Assembly: GCF_026672425.1 (NCBI RefSeq) | Contig: NZ_JAPPRC010000004.1 | Location: forward strand, 800,501 to 864,500 | DNA length: 64,000 bases | From: Pannonibacter sp. SL95 | GTDB taxonomy: Bacteria; Pseudomonadota; Alphaproteobacteria; Rhizobiales; Stappiaceae | Direction of reading: 5' to 3' | Shown here: piece after piece, positions 45,684-54,415 of the stretch | How positions within the stretch are numbered: position 1 is the stretch's first letter | How the letters are laid out: each line of letters begins with the position of its first letter | Program-made: the position numbers and the translations under genes | The notes under the pieces: generated by a model | What the model was told of the DNA's origin: nothing | The model's input: only the letters and a program-made list of their open reading frames with translations | Databases searched by the model: none

Positions 45684-47414
45684 TTATTTGGCCCGCGGCG
45701 GCCAGATCTCGCCGACAAGGCCTGACTTGGGTTCACCCAGCAGCGGCGACTTCAGGGCGTGGACGCCGTTCACCGAGAACAGCCAGATGATGTTGCGGTC
45801 ATACTCGACGAAGGCGGCAAAGCTGCCGTTCTCGAACGTGTAGTCCGGCATCTCGGTCTCGGTCGGGAAACGCGGCACGTAGTAGCCGGCGATCTTCGGT
45901 TCCAGCGGATTGCTGACGTCAAAGAGCTGCAGGCCGGCGTTGTAGAAGGCATAGGCGACAAGGCCGTCGCGGCCGTGCCCGGGCTGGTTGGTGCCGGACC
46001 GCTTCGGGCCGAAGCTGCCCTTGCGCTGGCAATAATCCTTGAAGCCCGCCTCTGCCGGCGGGGTCGGCCGCGGGAACTTCGCCGCCACCTTCAGCTCCGA
46101 TGGTGCCTTTGCATCGATCACCAGGATGTCCTTGTAGGGCTCGTAGCAGTTCGAGTTCATCGGGTAGCCATTGGCAAAGACATAGCCCGTACGGCCAAAC
46201 TGGCTCACATCGGCATTGTCGAACTCGGTGCCGGCAAAGCTCGGCAGCGTGTTCACCTGGCCGAGGATCGCCGGCTTGTCCGGGTTGCTGATGTCGAAGC
46301 TGTAGAGCCCGAGGCCGCCCATTGCGCCGAAGGCGATGGTGCCGCCGGCTTCCACCGGCTTCGGCAGGAACGGTGCCATGCGTGAACCCATCCACGACGT
46401 GCGGTTGCCCGCGCGCGGGTTCATTAGGAACGCTGCTTCGCTGGCCGCATCCCCGACCACCTGTCCGGGCACGGTGATCTGCGTGACGAACTGCGGATCG
46501 GCCGGGTCCGACATGTCCCACACCTGATAGCCGGGGGAATGCAGATAGTCCGGATATTCGGTGAGCGCATGGGCATCGTCCGGCGCGGCGGACAGGAACA
46601 TGTACTTGCCGCCGTTCCAGGCCACCGCATCCAGCGAGCCGGAGCCCTGCTGTTCGCCGATCGGGGCCTGCGGATTGACCCGGTCGGTCGTGCGGGTGGC
46701 GATCAGTTTCCAGTCGCTGGGCAGCGGGCCATTCATCTCATAGACCTTGAAGCCCTTGAGCGAATTGTAGTTCCGCAGCGCTGCCACCTGGTCCGGCTGG
46801 GTCCGCTTGTTCTCCAGAAGACCGTAGCGCCCGATCTCGTAGGACGCGACGGCGACGTTCTTGCCGAGCGTCTTGCTCCAGGCAAACGTCAGTCCGCCCC
46901 AGTAATTCTGGACCGTTTTCGCATCCCATTTCTCGCTGGAGCCATCCGGGCCCCACACCCCGCCTTCGGAGTAGACGACCGTCGCCTTGGCCGGATCGGT
47001 TACGTCCAGCACGCGGATATAATCCCGGTCGTGCACATACATGAACCGCTTGCCGTCGAAATCGGCCACTTCCACCCAGGCATGGAACGGGGAGCTGACA
47101 TGCGGATAGAAGGCAATCGGTTCGACGTTCTTGCTGTAGCTCTTGTCGTCCCAGCCTTCGATCTGGCCGGGGAAATTCGGGCTGCTTCCGAGCGGTGTTG
47201 CCTTCGGCGCGCGGAAGCTGCCGTCAGGCTGCATGCCGTAATCCACCCCCGGCACCGGGGCAGGCGGGGCCTTGTCATAGGTCAGGTCCTGCCACTGCCG
47301 CAGATAGGGATCGCGGATGTCGATCACGGCAGGGGCATTCGAGCCGCCGCCGGCCGCAAGGCAAGACGTCGCGGTCAGGGCCATGAGCGCGCAGCCAGCG
47401 AAAAGATGTCGCAT
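45684..47414 (-). CDS. exported LVIVD-repeat beta-propeller protein
   Basis: A 576-residue protein: N-terminal signal MRHLFAGCALMALTATSCLA, then repeated LVIVD-type strands such as YIRVLDVTDPAKATVVY, YQVWDMSDPADPQFVTQI, LGLYSFDISNPDKPAILGQV, DILVIDAKAPSELKV and LQLFDVSNPLEPKIAGYYVP. Such repeats form a beta-propeller at the cell surface or in the periplasm. No catalytic motif is recognised. GGAGG lies 8 bases from a TTG two codons before the ATG, so the true start may be 47420. Its proximity to sox genes hints at, but does not prove, a link to sulfur metabolism. Confidence 0.8.
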   Translation of the reverse strand: MRHLFAGCALMALTATSCLAAGGGSNAPAVIDIRDPYLRQWQDLTYDKAPPAPVPGVDYGMQPDGSFRAPKATPLGSSPNFPGQIEGWDDKSYSKNVEPIAFYPHVSSPFHAWVEVADFDGKRFMYVHDRDYIRVLDVTDPAKATVVYSEGGVWGPDGSSEKWDAKTVQNYWGGLTFAWSKTLGKNVAVASYEIGRYGLLENKRTQPDQVAALRNYNSLKGFKVYEMNGPLPSDWKLIATRTTDRVNPQAPIGEQQGSGSLDAVAWNGGKYMFLSAAPDDAHALTEYPDYLHSPGYQVWDMSDPADPQFVTQITVPGQVVGDAASEAAFLMNPRAGNRTSWMGSRMAPFLPKPVEAGGTIAFGAMGGLGLYSFDISNPDKPAILGQVNTLPSFAGTEFDNADVSQFGRTGYVFANGYPMNSNCYEPYKDILVIDAKAPSELKVAAKFPRPTPPAEAGFKDYCQRKGSFGPKRSGTNQPGHGRDGLVAYAFYNAGLQLFDVSNPLEPKIAGYYVPRFPTETEMPDYTFENGSFAAFVEYDRNIIWLFSVNGVHALKSPLLGEPKSGLVGEIWPPRAK

Positions 47415-47594
47415 GAGCAAAGAAGTGTCCTCCCAGAAATCGTCGACCTCCGAACACCCGGTGGGGGGACGTCCGGAGGCAGAGCGCAGGCCGGGGGCAT
47501 CTGGCGTTCGACGCGCCTGCCAGCCCGGCGGAGCCCGACCGCGATCGCCCTTCTTTTCGGGGCAGCCGTCGCGGATCAGGGCGTCCTGAGCCAA

Positions 47595-47686
47595 GTGGAC
47601 ATGGATTATATATAAGACACAATCACGATTTATCGTATGAATTCATATTGAAATTCGTATGAATCTGGCTTGTGTCAGCTTGCAGG
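47595..47686 (-). promoter_or_regulatory. AT-rich promoter with palindromes upstream of the LVIVD gene
   Basis: This short region is far more AT-rich than its surroundings. It holds a perfect 12-base palindrome TATGAATTCATA (47636-47647), two direct copies of CGTATGAAT (47634-47642 and 47656-47664), and on the minus strand a TATAAT-like -10. Together they look like a regulated promoter with paired operator sites. Between it and the start codon, 47415-47594 is GC-rich with no further signal seen. Confidence 0.5.
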
Positions 47687-49552
47687 TTACGGCTGGGTGA
47701 GGGCGGCAATGTCCGCCGCCGTCCATAGGCCCACCACCATCGCCTGTTGCCGTCCCCGGATCGAAACCGTCTCGATGCGTGGGGCCGGCGCCAGTTCGGC
47801 AAAGGTCAGCCGGGCCGCATCGGTCAGGGTCGCGGAAGCGGTAACCGCGGCCTCAAAGCCCTTGCCGACTTCCATCAACCGGCTGGCAACATTGACACAA
47901 TCGCCTGTAACGGTGATCTGCTGCTGGTCCTCGTGACCAAGGCGTGACAGCACGACAGGCCCGCTGTGAGCGCCGACCCGCACCGTATTTGCCTCCCCGC
48001 TCAGTCCCGTTCCGGAAAACCAGGCGCGGGCTTCCCGCGTCAGGGCAAAAGCGCATCGCATGGCGTTTTCCGCGTCGTCCGGCCGGGCATCGGGCAGGCC
48101 AAAGCCGATCATCGCGCCGTCGCCCATGAAATTCAGGACAAGGCCGTTGTGGCGGCCTGATACATCCACGACCAGCGTGTGGAACGCCTTCAGGAACTCC
48201 CGTGTCTTGCCTGGGCCGAGCCTTTCGCTGAGGCCGGTGTAGCCGGACAGGTCGATGAAAAGGATCGCTGCGTCCAGCTCCACCGGCTCGCGCAGGAATT
48301 CCGGGTCTTCCGCGATCCGCCGGGCGAGAGCCGGGGCCTGGAACCGTCCCAGCGCCTCGCGCGCCGCCAGCAGCTGCCGCATCTGGTGCCGGTCAAACAT
48401 CTGCTTCACGATGGCAACAGCCGCCACCGGTGGCAGGCTGGCGGCCAGAGGCAGCGCCCCGCTGAACCAGAAGCCCTTCGAATAGGCCAGTGTCACGAAC
48501 GCCAGCCAGCCAGCGAGAAGCAGCAGATAGATGATCGACGCTATCGCCATCGGAAACAGGGAAAATGCCGCAACGCCGAGCACCACCAGGACAACCGCAG
48601 CGACGATATCCAGCTGGCGGAGCTCGGGTGATCGGATCAGTGCCGAGCCATCCAGCAGGTTGGCCGTTCCAGTTGCCAGGACTTCGACGCCCGGCAGCAC
48701 CTGATCGAACGGGGTGCTGAAGCGATCCCCGACCGCAGTTGCGGTCACGCCGAGGAACACCAGCTTTCCGGCCAGCTTCGGGCGTTCGCTTTCCGCCGCT
48801 CCGGATGCCTTGAGGAGAGGCCGCGCGCTGACGGTCCTGATTGTCCCGGCCTGACCATAGTAGTTCAGTGGCAGATGCCAGCCGAGATCAAGCGGCTTGA
48901 GGATCCCGTTGACCCGGATGCCGTCCTTTGCAAGCGAAGGATCCTGTCCGGTGAACAGCCCTGTGGCGCGCAGGGCGAGCGCAGGAGCCGGGCCCTGCTG
49001 CGTCGCGAAAACCAGCGGCATGTGCCGCGGCGTGCCACCGGCATCGGTCGCAATGTTCACGAGACCGACGGCGGCTGACTGCGCAAACAGCGGCAATGGC
49101 CGCAGCACATCCACCGTGCGCGGAACGGACGAGGCGGCCTGTGCCCCGGTCGCAAAGCGGCCGGCCGCCGCAATCACCGTCGGCAGGGACCCGAGCGCCT
49201 TGGCCAGCCTGTCATCGGCCTCGGGGTTTGTCTGGTCAATCAGCAGCATGTCGATGGCAAGCGCCTTCGCACCGCCATCCCGGATGCCCTCGACAATCTC
49301 CGCCAGTTGCGCCCGGTCGACGGGATAGCGCCCGGTTACAGACAGGGTCGCGTCGTCAACCGCGACGATGACGACCTCGTCCGGCGCCGCTCTCGGCCCA
49401 TGCGTCAGGATCCTGAGGTCGAGCAGCATGGTCTCGGCCCGGTCCAGGCTGCTGGCCACCCCGGAGAGATGCCCCTGTCCCAGCCACACGGCCCAAAGCG
49501 CGCCGCAGAGAACCGCGACGCCCATCAGCCACAGCGGCAGGCGTGATCTCAT
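47687..49552 (-). CDS. CHASE2-domain membrane adenylate/guanylate cyclase
   Basis: A 621-residue protein: one N-terminal membrane helix, an extracytoplasmic CHASE2 sensor (about 35-300, with VVIVAVDDATL, AKALAIDMLLIDQ and KLVFLGVTATAVGDRFSTPFDQVLPGVEVLA), three close membrane helices (about 310-390), and a class III cyclase (about 430-600). Metal aspartates are seen in AILFIDLSGYT and NFMGDGAMIGFG; the transition-state region is ITVTGDCVNVASRLMEVGK. It makes cAMP or cGMP. It overlaps the upstream fecR-like gene by 4 bases and is divergent from a crp-type regulator. Confidence 0.92.
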   Translation of the reverse strand: MRSRLPLWLMGVAVLCGALWAVWLGQGHLSGVASSLDRAETMLLDLRILTHGPRAAPDEVVIVAVDDATLSVTGRYPVDRAQLAEIVEGIRDGGAKALAIDMLLIDQTNPEADDRLAKALGSLPTVIAAAGRFATGAQAASSVPRTVDVLRPLPLFAQSAAVGLVNIATDAGGTPRHMPLVFATQQGPAPALALRATGLFTGQDPSLAKDGIRVNGILKPLDLGWHLPLNYYGQAGTIRTVSARPLLKASGAAESERPKLAGKLVFLGVTATAVGDRFSTPFDQVLPGVEVLATGTANLLDGSALIRSPELRQLDIVAAVVLVVLGVAAFSLFPMAIASIIYLLLLAGWLAFVTLAYSKGFWFSGALPLAASLPPVAAVAIVKQMFDRHQMRQLLAAREALGRFQAPALARRIAEDPEFLREPVELDAAILFIDLSGYTGLSERLGPGKTREFLKAFHTLVVDVSGRHNGLVLNFMGDGAMIGFGLPDARPDDAENAMRCAFALTREARAWFSGTGLSGEANTVRVGAHSGPVVLSRLGHEDQQQITVTGDCVNVASRLMEVGKGFEAAVTASATLTDAARLTFAELAPAPRIETVSIRGRQQAMVVGLWTAADIAALTQP

Positions 49553-50073
49553 CGACCGAAACGGGCGAGCAGCCGGGCTGCCTTTTCAGCCGGCCAACGC
49601 TTCACTTCCAGCGCCGCGCCGGGGGTCACTTCGACACCCTGGCCAGGCCCGAGGGTGACGGGACCGGCGCTGGCGCCAGCCGATGCGCCAACGGCCACTT
49701 CACCGCGCACGACGAAGACCGATGTCTTGCTGCCGTCCACGTCGACCGCATAGATCGTGCCACGCACCGAGGCGATGGCATGGGGCGTCAGGATCTGGAA
49801 CGGACCGCTCCCGGTCGGCAGCTCGACCAGAACCGCGTCGCTGGTAAGGCTCACCGCCGTCGGCCTTGCATTGGTAGCCGGCGCTTCGATTGTCAGTTCA
49901 CTGGCCGCTTCCGCCTCGATGACGAGACCGTTGCCGCAGGTGTAGACCACCCGGGCGGGATTGCTCATCTCGGTTTTGACGCAGTCGCCGGCGGCCTGGG
50001 CATGGCTTGTTTGTGGGGCGATCACAAATAAAGTTGCGGCAGTAATCAGTGTGGTGAAGTATCCGTTTGGCAT
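49549..50073 (-). CDS. exported FecR-domain protein
   Basis: A 174-residue protein with signal peptide (TTLITAATLFVIAPQTSHA) and a FecR fold: FQILTPHAIASVRGTIYAVD, then TSVFVVRGEVAV and GPGQGVEV. FecR domains in the periplasm often sense or assemble envelope signals, and pairs of FecR with CHASE2-cyclase proteins recur in proteobacteria. The start at 50073 has GGAG 5 bases ahead. It is the first gene of a two-gene unit with the cyclase. Confidence 0.88.
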   Translation of the reverse strand: MPNGYFTTLITAATLFVIAPQTSHAQAAGDCVKTEMSNPARVVYTCGNGLVIEAEAASELTIEAPATNARPTAVSLTSDAVLVELPTGSGPFQILTPHAIASVRGTIYAVDVDGSKTSVFVVRGEVAVGASAGASAGPVTLGPGQGVEVTPGAALEVKRWPAEKAARLLARFGR

Positions 50074-50265
50074 ATCAACTCCATTTGGCGTTCCAGCCAT
50101 CGATCAAAAACAATATCAAACCTCACGACCTTATGATGAAATTCCGGCAGCTGTCGAGCCTGCGTTGGGCCTTGGCTTGTGCGGGCCTTGTGCCCGTCCC
50201 CGCCAGATACATGGCCAGCTGCCCCACCCGACGCCCCCGCCCCGTTGCAAGCGAAAGCCAGACGC

Positions 50266-50967
50266 ATGACCGACCTTGAAACGTTGAAGAAGCAGAAGCT
50301 GCTGGACCAGAGCTTCATTTTTCAGGCGCTGGATGAAGACGGGCGGCGCGAACTGTCGGCCATCGCCCACATGCGCCGCTATTCCGCCGGGGATGTGATC
50401 TTCACCATGGGGGCGCCGGGACACAGCATGATGGCCATTGCCGAGGGGCATGTGCGCATCAGCATGCTGTCGCCCACCGCCCGCGATGTCACGTTGACTG
50501 ATCTTGGTCCCACCGATGTGTTCGGCGAGATCGCGCTTCTCGATGGCAAGGAGCGTTCTGCCGATGCGCGGGCGCTGACCAATTGCAGCCTCGTCGTGCT
50601 GGAGCGCGCGGCCCTGTTCGAGTTGCTTCAGCGCAGCCCCAGGCTGTCCGTGCGGCTGATCGAACTGCTGTGCGAACGGATCCGCCGCTCGGATGAGCGG
50701 ATGATGGAGATCGCGTTCCTCGACCTGCCAACGCGCATGGCGCGCATGCTGATGCGCGTCACCGTCGCTTCGCCCGGCACGCCGGCGCGGCCCCTGACCC
50801 GGTTGTCGCTGTCACAGACCGAGATCGCCAACATGATCGGCAGCTCGCGGGAAAACGTGAACCGCTGCCTGCGCAAGTGGCAACGCGCCGGGGTGGTTGA
50901 CCTCAAGGAGGGCTGGCTCATCGTGCTGGATCGCGCGCGTCTGGAGCGGCTTTCCGCGCTCGACTGA
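50266..50967 (+). CDS. Crp/Fnr family transcriptional regulator
   Basis: A 233-residue protein. The cyclic-nucleotide-binding domain shows MGAPGHSMMAIAEGHVRIS and the phosphate-binding cassette FGEIALLDGKERSADARAL, including the Glu and Arg used by true cAMP receptors; the C-terminal helix-turn-helix is LSLSQTEIANMIGSSRENVNRCLRKW. No FNR-type cysteine cluster is present. It starts opposite the fecR-cyclase pair and is followed by an RTX gene with a CRP-like site. The start at 50266 gives the usual length, although its ribosome site is weak. Confidence 0.92.
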   Translation: MTDLETLKKQKLLDQSFIFQALDEDGRRELSAIAHMRRYSAGDVIFTMGAPGHSMMAIAEGHVRISMLSPTARDVTLTDLGPTDVFGEIALLDGKERSADARALTNCSLVVLERAALFELLQRSPRLSVRLIELLCERIRRSDERMMEIAFLDLPTRMARMLMRVTVASPGTPARPLTRLSLSQTEIANMIGSSRENVNRCLRKWQRAGVVDLKEGWLIVLDRARLERLSALD

Positions 50968-51004
50968 CGGGACAGCGAAAGCGGCGCGGCGCGGCCGGTT
51001 TGGC

Positions 51005-51022
51005 CAGTGACCAACGTCACAG
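51005..51022 (+). promoter_or_regulatory. CRP-like palindrome upstream of the RTX gene
   Basis: AGTGACCAACGTCACA contains GTGA-6-TCAC (51007-51020), the symmetric core of CRP sites. It lies 80 bases ahead of the RTX start and 40 bases after the crp-type gene. The spacing suits activation of the RTX promoter. The match is seen; binding by the neighbouring regulator is inference. Confidence 0.6.
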
Positions 51023-51099
51023 GTGTCCATGCATGGGCGTTGCTAGGGTCTGGTCATCGGCGAACAACAGCGTCGCCCCCAACCCGAAGGAACCCGATC

Positions 51100-51948
51100 A
51101 TGACCCCGATCCTCCAGACCAGTCCCTTGGCCAGCATCAATTTCGACAATGTCGTCATCGTGCATGAGGATGCCCTCCGTGACGGCTTTGAAAACCTGAC
51201 CTTCAACGCAGACACCTACACGGCGCTCCAGTTCATCGAGTTCAACGGCCAGCGCTTCGACTTCACCCGCGATCTGTTCGTCAACGGCCGTGGTGGCAAC
51301 GACAAGATCACGACCAGTGCCGGCGACGACGTCGTCCATGGCGGGTCGGGCTCTGACACGATCATCACCGGCAAGGGTAATGACGAACTGTTTGGTGGCT
51401 CGGGCAACGACCAGCTTGATGGCGGTGCCGACAATGACCGGCTCGTTGGTGGTTCCGGCAATGATGTGCTGAAGGGCGGTTCCGGCAACGACCGTCTCGC
51501 TGGCGGCACGGGCAACGATACCCTCGAAGGCGGCAGCGGCGATGATTTCCTGACGGGCGAAACCGGTACGGACACGTTGACGGGTGGTCAGGGCAAGGAC
51601 AGTTTCGTGCTCGGCCTGAACCAGGGCGTCGATACGATCACCGACTTCACCATCGGCCAGGACAAGCTGTTCCTCGATCAGTCGATTACCTCGAAGCTTG
51701 CCCACGCGCCCTTGTCGCCGGAATATGACATTGCCGGATCTCTGGTGAACTTCCGCTCCGACATCGGCCTCTACACGGGTGGCCGCAGCGATGGTGCGGC
51801 GGAGCTGGTGTTCGACCAGACGACGCAGAAACTCTTCTTCGATGCCGATGGCATGCTGGGGGCAGGCGCGGCCGTGGAACTGGCCCAGCTCGTTGGCGTC
51901 TCACATCTCACCGCTTCTGACTTCACGTATTTCCCGGTCGCCGTCTGA
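51100..51948 (+). CDS. RTX calcium-binding repeat protein
   Basis: A 282-residue, acidic, cysteine-free protein. Residues about 65-165 are tandem glycine-rich nonapeptides ([46 protein letters not shown]) that bind calcium in a beta-roll; the C-terminal part ([24 protein letters not shown]) is the usual type I secretion end. The first 60 residues match nothing I recognise. No secretion ATPase or HlyD gene is nearby. AAGGA lies 8 bases before the ATG. It is probably secreted. Confidence 0.88.
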   Translation: MTPILQTSPLASINFDNVVIVHEDALRDGFENLTFNADTYTALQFIEFNGQRFDFTRDLFVNGRGGNDKITTSAGDDVVHGGSGSDTIITGKGNDELFGGSGNDQLDGGADNDRLVGGSGNDVLKGGSGNDRLAGGTGNDTLEGGSGDDFLTGETGTDTLTGGQGKDSFVLGLNQGVDTITDFTIGQDKLFLDQSITSKLAHAPLSPEYDIAGSLVNFRSDIGLYTGGRSDGAAELVFDQTTQKLFFDADGMLGAGAAVELAQLVGVSHLTASDFTYFPVAV

Positions 51949-51959
51949 ACCTGATCCTC

Positions 51960-52014
51960 TGCCCCTACCGCGACGCGGTGGGGGCACGAGCGCGCGCGGG
52001 AGGCATTGCCTCCC
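51960..52014 (+). terminator. double hairpin after the RTX gene
   Basis: A 12-bp stem with a 3-base loop and a single mismatched pair (51960-51986) is followed by a 7-bp stem GGGAGGC-3-GCCTCCC (51998-52014) and CTTGTC. It probably ends the RTX transcript. The remaining 52015-52181 spacer shows no other clear feature. Confidence 0.55.
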
Positions 52015-52181
52015 CTTGTCTCGTTCACGCTGGCCCTGCGGTCGATAACGCCGGCGTGAGATTGCAGGGAGTGGATCTCCGGGCAACTTGATTTGTAACT
52101 CTCGGGACCTGTTGCGAAAGTCTGGCTTCCTTTGAACGAGCCGATCCCCTGCTCGTTCCGCCCGAAAAGAGCCGCCCAAGC

Positions 52182-53828
52182 ATGCCGACACCAAATCTGC
52201 CAGCCACGGGCGCCGACCTGATCGCAGCCAAGCTTCATCAGGCAGGCTGCCGTTTTGCCTTCGGCATTCCGGGCGGCGAGGTTCTCGCCCTGATGGGGGC
52301 GCTCGAGACGGCCGGCATCGGCTTCCATCTGGTCAAGCACGAGAATGCCGGTGGCTTCATGGCCGAGGGGGTTTGGCATGCGCAGGCGAGGTCAGGTCTA
52401 AATGTGCCCGGCGTTCTGCTCGCAACGCTCGGTCCCGGCGCGGCCAACGCCATCAATGTGGTTGCCAATGCCTGGCAGGACCGGGTTCCACTTATCTTCC
52501 TGACGGGCTGCGTCCCGGCGGATGACGCAGAAACCTACACGCATCAGGTCTTCGACCACCAGCAGCTGCTGCGTCCGGTCGTGAAGGCAAGCTTCCGTGC
52601 CGCCCCAGGGGCCTTGTCGGTGATGATGGACAAGGCGATCCGTATCGCACTGGAGGGGCAACCGGGTCCCGTGCATATCGATGTACCGATTTCCGTAGCG
52701 GAGGGTGCGGCCGGCGAGCCGGTCACCGGGCCAGCCCCCCGGCTGCGCCCCTCCCAGATGCGCGCGTTGGGTCCGGAACTTGATGCGGCTCGGCAGCTGT
52801 TTTCTGCCGCCAGCAGGCCGCTCGCGATTGCAGGCGTTGATGCCGTCAATGAAGATGCGGGCGCGGCAATCACTGACTTCTGCCGCACCTTCGGCGTGCC
52901 TCTGGTGACAAGCTACAAGGCCAAGGGCCTCCTGGACGAAACGGATCCCCTGTCACTCGGCGGTGCCGGTCTGTCGCCGCGCGCCGATGCATTGCTTTTG
53001 CCGCTGGTGCGCCAGTCGGACTGCATCCTTCTGCTCGGCTATGACCCGATCGAAATGCGGATCAACTGGCGCAACCCCTGGGCTGCCGATGCCCCCGTCA
53101 TCGAGATCGCTTCGGTTCCGCGCAACCACGGCATGCATGCGGTCCGCCATCTCCTGGGTGGCGGTGTTGCGCCCGTCCTCGCTGATCTTGCGGCAGGACT
53201 TGAGCCAGGAACAACCTGGCCGGGCCGTGAGCCGGCCGCAGTGCGGCGGCAACTGGATGCCCTGTTCGCCGTGACCGAAACCGGTTTTGGTCCGGCCACC
53301 GTATTCGCCACGCTCCGCAAGGTGCTGCCCGATACCACGGTCGCAACGGCTGACAGCGGCGCACATCGCATCCTTGTGTCCCAGATGTGGCGCACCGGAT
53401 TGTCGCGAGGGATGCTGCAGTCCTCCGCCTTGTGCACCATGGCCTGCGCGCTGCCGCTGGGTATTGGTCATGCGCTTGCCGACCCCTCGCGCCCCGTCGT
53501 CGTGTTCACCGGAGACGCCGGGCTGGAGATGGGGCTTGGCGAACTGGCAACCCTGCGTGATCTGGGACTGCCGGTGCTGGTGTGCGTCCTGGTGGACGAA
53601 AGCCTTGCGCTGATCGAGCTCAAGCAACGGGCAAATCAACGTGCCAACGTCGGCGTCGATTTCGGCGGGACTGATTTCCCGGCCGTTGCCCGCGCGATGG
53701 GCGGTCATGGTGTCTGGATCGACGATGCGGAGACGCTCGCGGCAGAGGCGCAGGCCGCTTTGGCGCGAACAGGCTTTACGCTGCTGGCCTGCCGCATTGG
53801 CCGGCGCGCCTATGACGGCAAGTTCTGA
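52182..53828 (+). CDS. thiamine pyrophosphate-dependent enzyme, acetolactate synthase-like
   Basis: A 548-residue three-domain TPP enzyme. The N-terminal PYR domain has FGIPGGEVLALM and the activating Glu in HLVKHENAGGFMAEG; LLATLGPGAANAIN follows. The C-terminal PP domain reads VFTGDAGLEMGLGELATLRDLGLP and then CVLVDESLALIELKQ, so the usual GDG...NN cofactor motif is altered to GDA...DE, as seen in a subgroup of uncharacterised relatives. Substrate is unknown; acetolactate synthase proper is unlikely because no regulatory subunit is adjacent. It precedes convergent DUF302 and YeeE/YedE genes. Confidence 0.88.
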   Translation: MPTPNLPATGADLIAAKLHQAGCRFAFGIPGGEVLALMGALETAGIGFHLVKHENAGGFMAEGVWHAQARSGLNVPGVLLATLGPGAANAINVVANAWQDRVPLIFLTGCVPADDAETYTHQVFDHQQLLRPVVKASFRAAPGALSVMMDKAIRIALEGQPGPVHIDVPISVAEGAAGEPVTGPAPRLRPSQMRALGPELDAARQLFSAASRPLAIAGVDAVNEDAGAAITDFCRTFGVPLVTSYKAKGLLDETDPLSLGGAGLSPRADALLLPLVRQSDCILLLGYDPIEMRINWRNPWAADAPVIEIASVPRNHGMHAVRHLLGGGVAPVLADLAAGLEPGTTWPGREPAAVRRQLDALFAVTETGFGPATVFATLRKVLPDTTVATADSGAHRILVSQMWRTGLSRGMLQSSALCTMACALPLGIGHALADPSRPVVVFTGDAGLEMGLGELATLRDLGLPVLVCVLVDESLALIELKQRANQRANVGVDFGGTDFPAVARAMGGHGVWIDDAETLAAEAQAALARTGFTLLACRIGRRAYDGKF

Positions 53829-53852
53829 CCTCAACCCGAACAGCGGCGGAGC

Positions 53853-54362
53853 TTACTCCGCTGCTGCCTTGCCGATCGTCTCGAACACACCGTCCAGCTC
53901 GCGGCCAAGGATTTCGAGCGCGGCTCCCCCTTCTTCAAGATAGGGCGAAAAGACAAAGCTTGGGGTTTTCCAGGACAGGATCGCAGTCCCGTCCTCCTGC
54001 TCGCTCACATAGAAGCGGATCGGTGCTTCGATGCCCGCCGCAGTGCTCGCGGACAGCATGCGGCGGGCATAGTCGTTCCGGTAGACACCGAAGACCTTGT
54101 TGCCCGGGATCTTGATCCCTTGTGCCGCTGCGCCGTCGGAGGCACTTGCCTGTGTGACAAGGTTCATGCCGGACGCCTTGATCGACTGGTCTAGTTTCTC
54201 GACAAGCTCCGGAAAGCTGTGCCGCGTCTCGATCACCCGCCAGCCAGGCCGCTCGGAAATGCCGGCTGAAAGGGCCGGACTGGAGACGGCGGAGAAGCTG
54301 GCTGTCCAAGCCATCACAAGCAGGATCAGCGGCAGGTAACGAGTGGAGCGGGATCGGGTCAC
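53853..54362 (-). CDS. exported DUF302 family protein
   Basis: A 169-residue protein: leader LPLILLVMAWTASFSAVSSPALSA, then the DUF302 fold with IETRHSFPELVEKLDQSIKA, KVFGVYRNDYARRMLSAST and APIRFYVSEQEDG. DUF302 proteins are small and periplasmic or cytosolic with unclear function; many occur next to sulfur genes. The GTG start at 54362 has GGAG 7 bases upstream. It follows the YeeE/YedE gene by 53 bases on the same strand. Confidence 0.88.
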   Translation of the reverse strand: MTRSRSTRYLPLILLVMAWTASFSAVSSPALSAGISERPGWRVIETRHSFPELVEKLDQSIKASGMNLVTQASASDGAAAQGIKIPGNKVFGVYRNDYARRMLSASTAAGIEAPIRFYVSEQEDGTAILSWKTPSFVFSPYLEEGGAALEILGRELDGVFETIGKAAAE

Positions 54363-54415
54363 GTCATTTCTCCAGGCAGCCGGACTGCGGCAAGTAGGTT
54401 GGGGGAGGGATTGGA

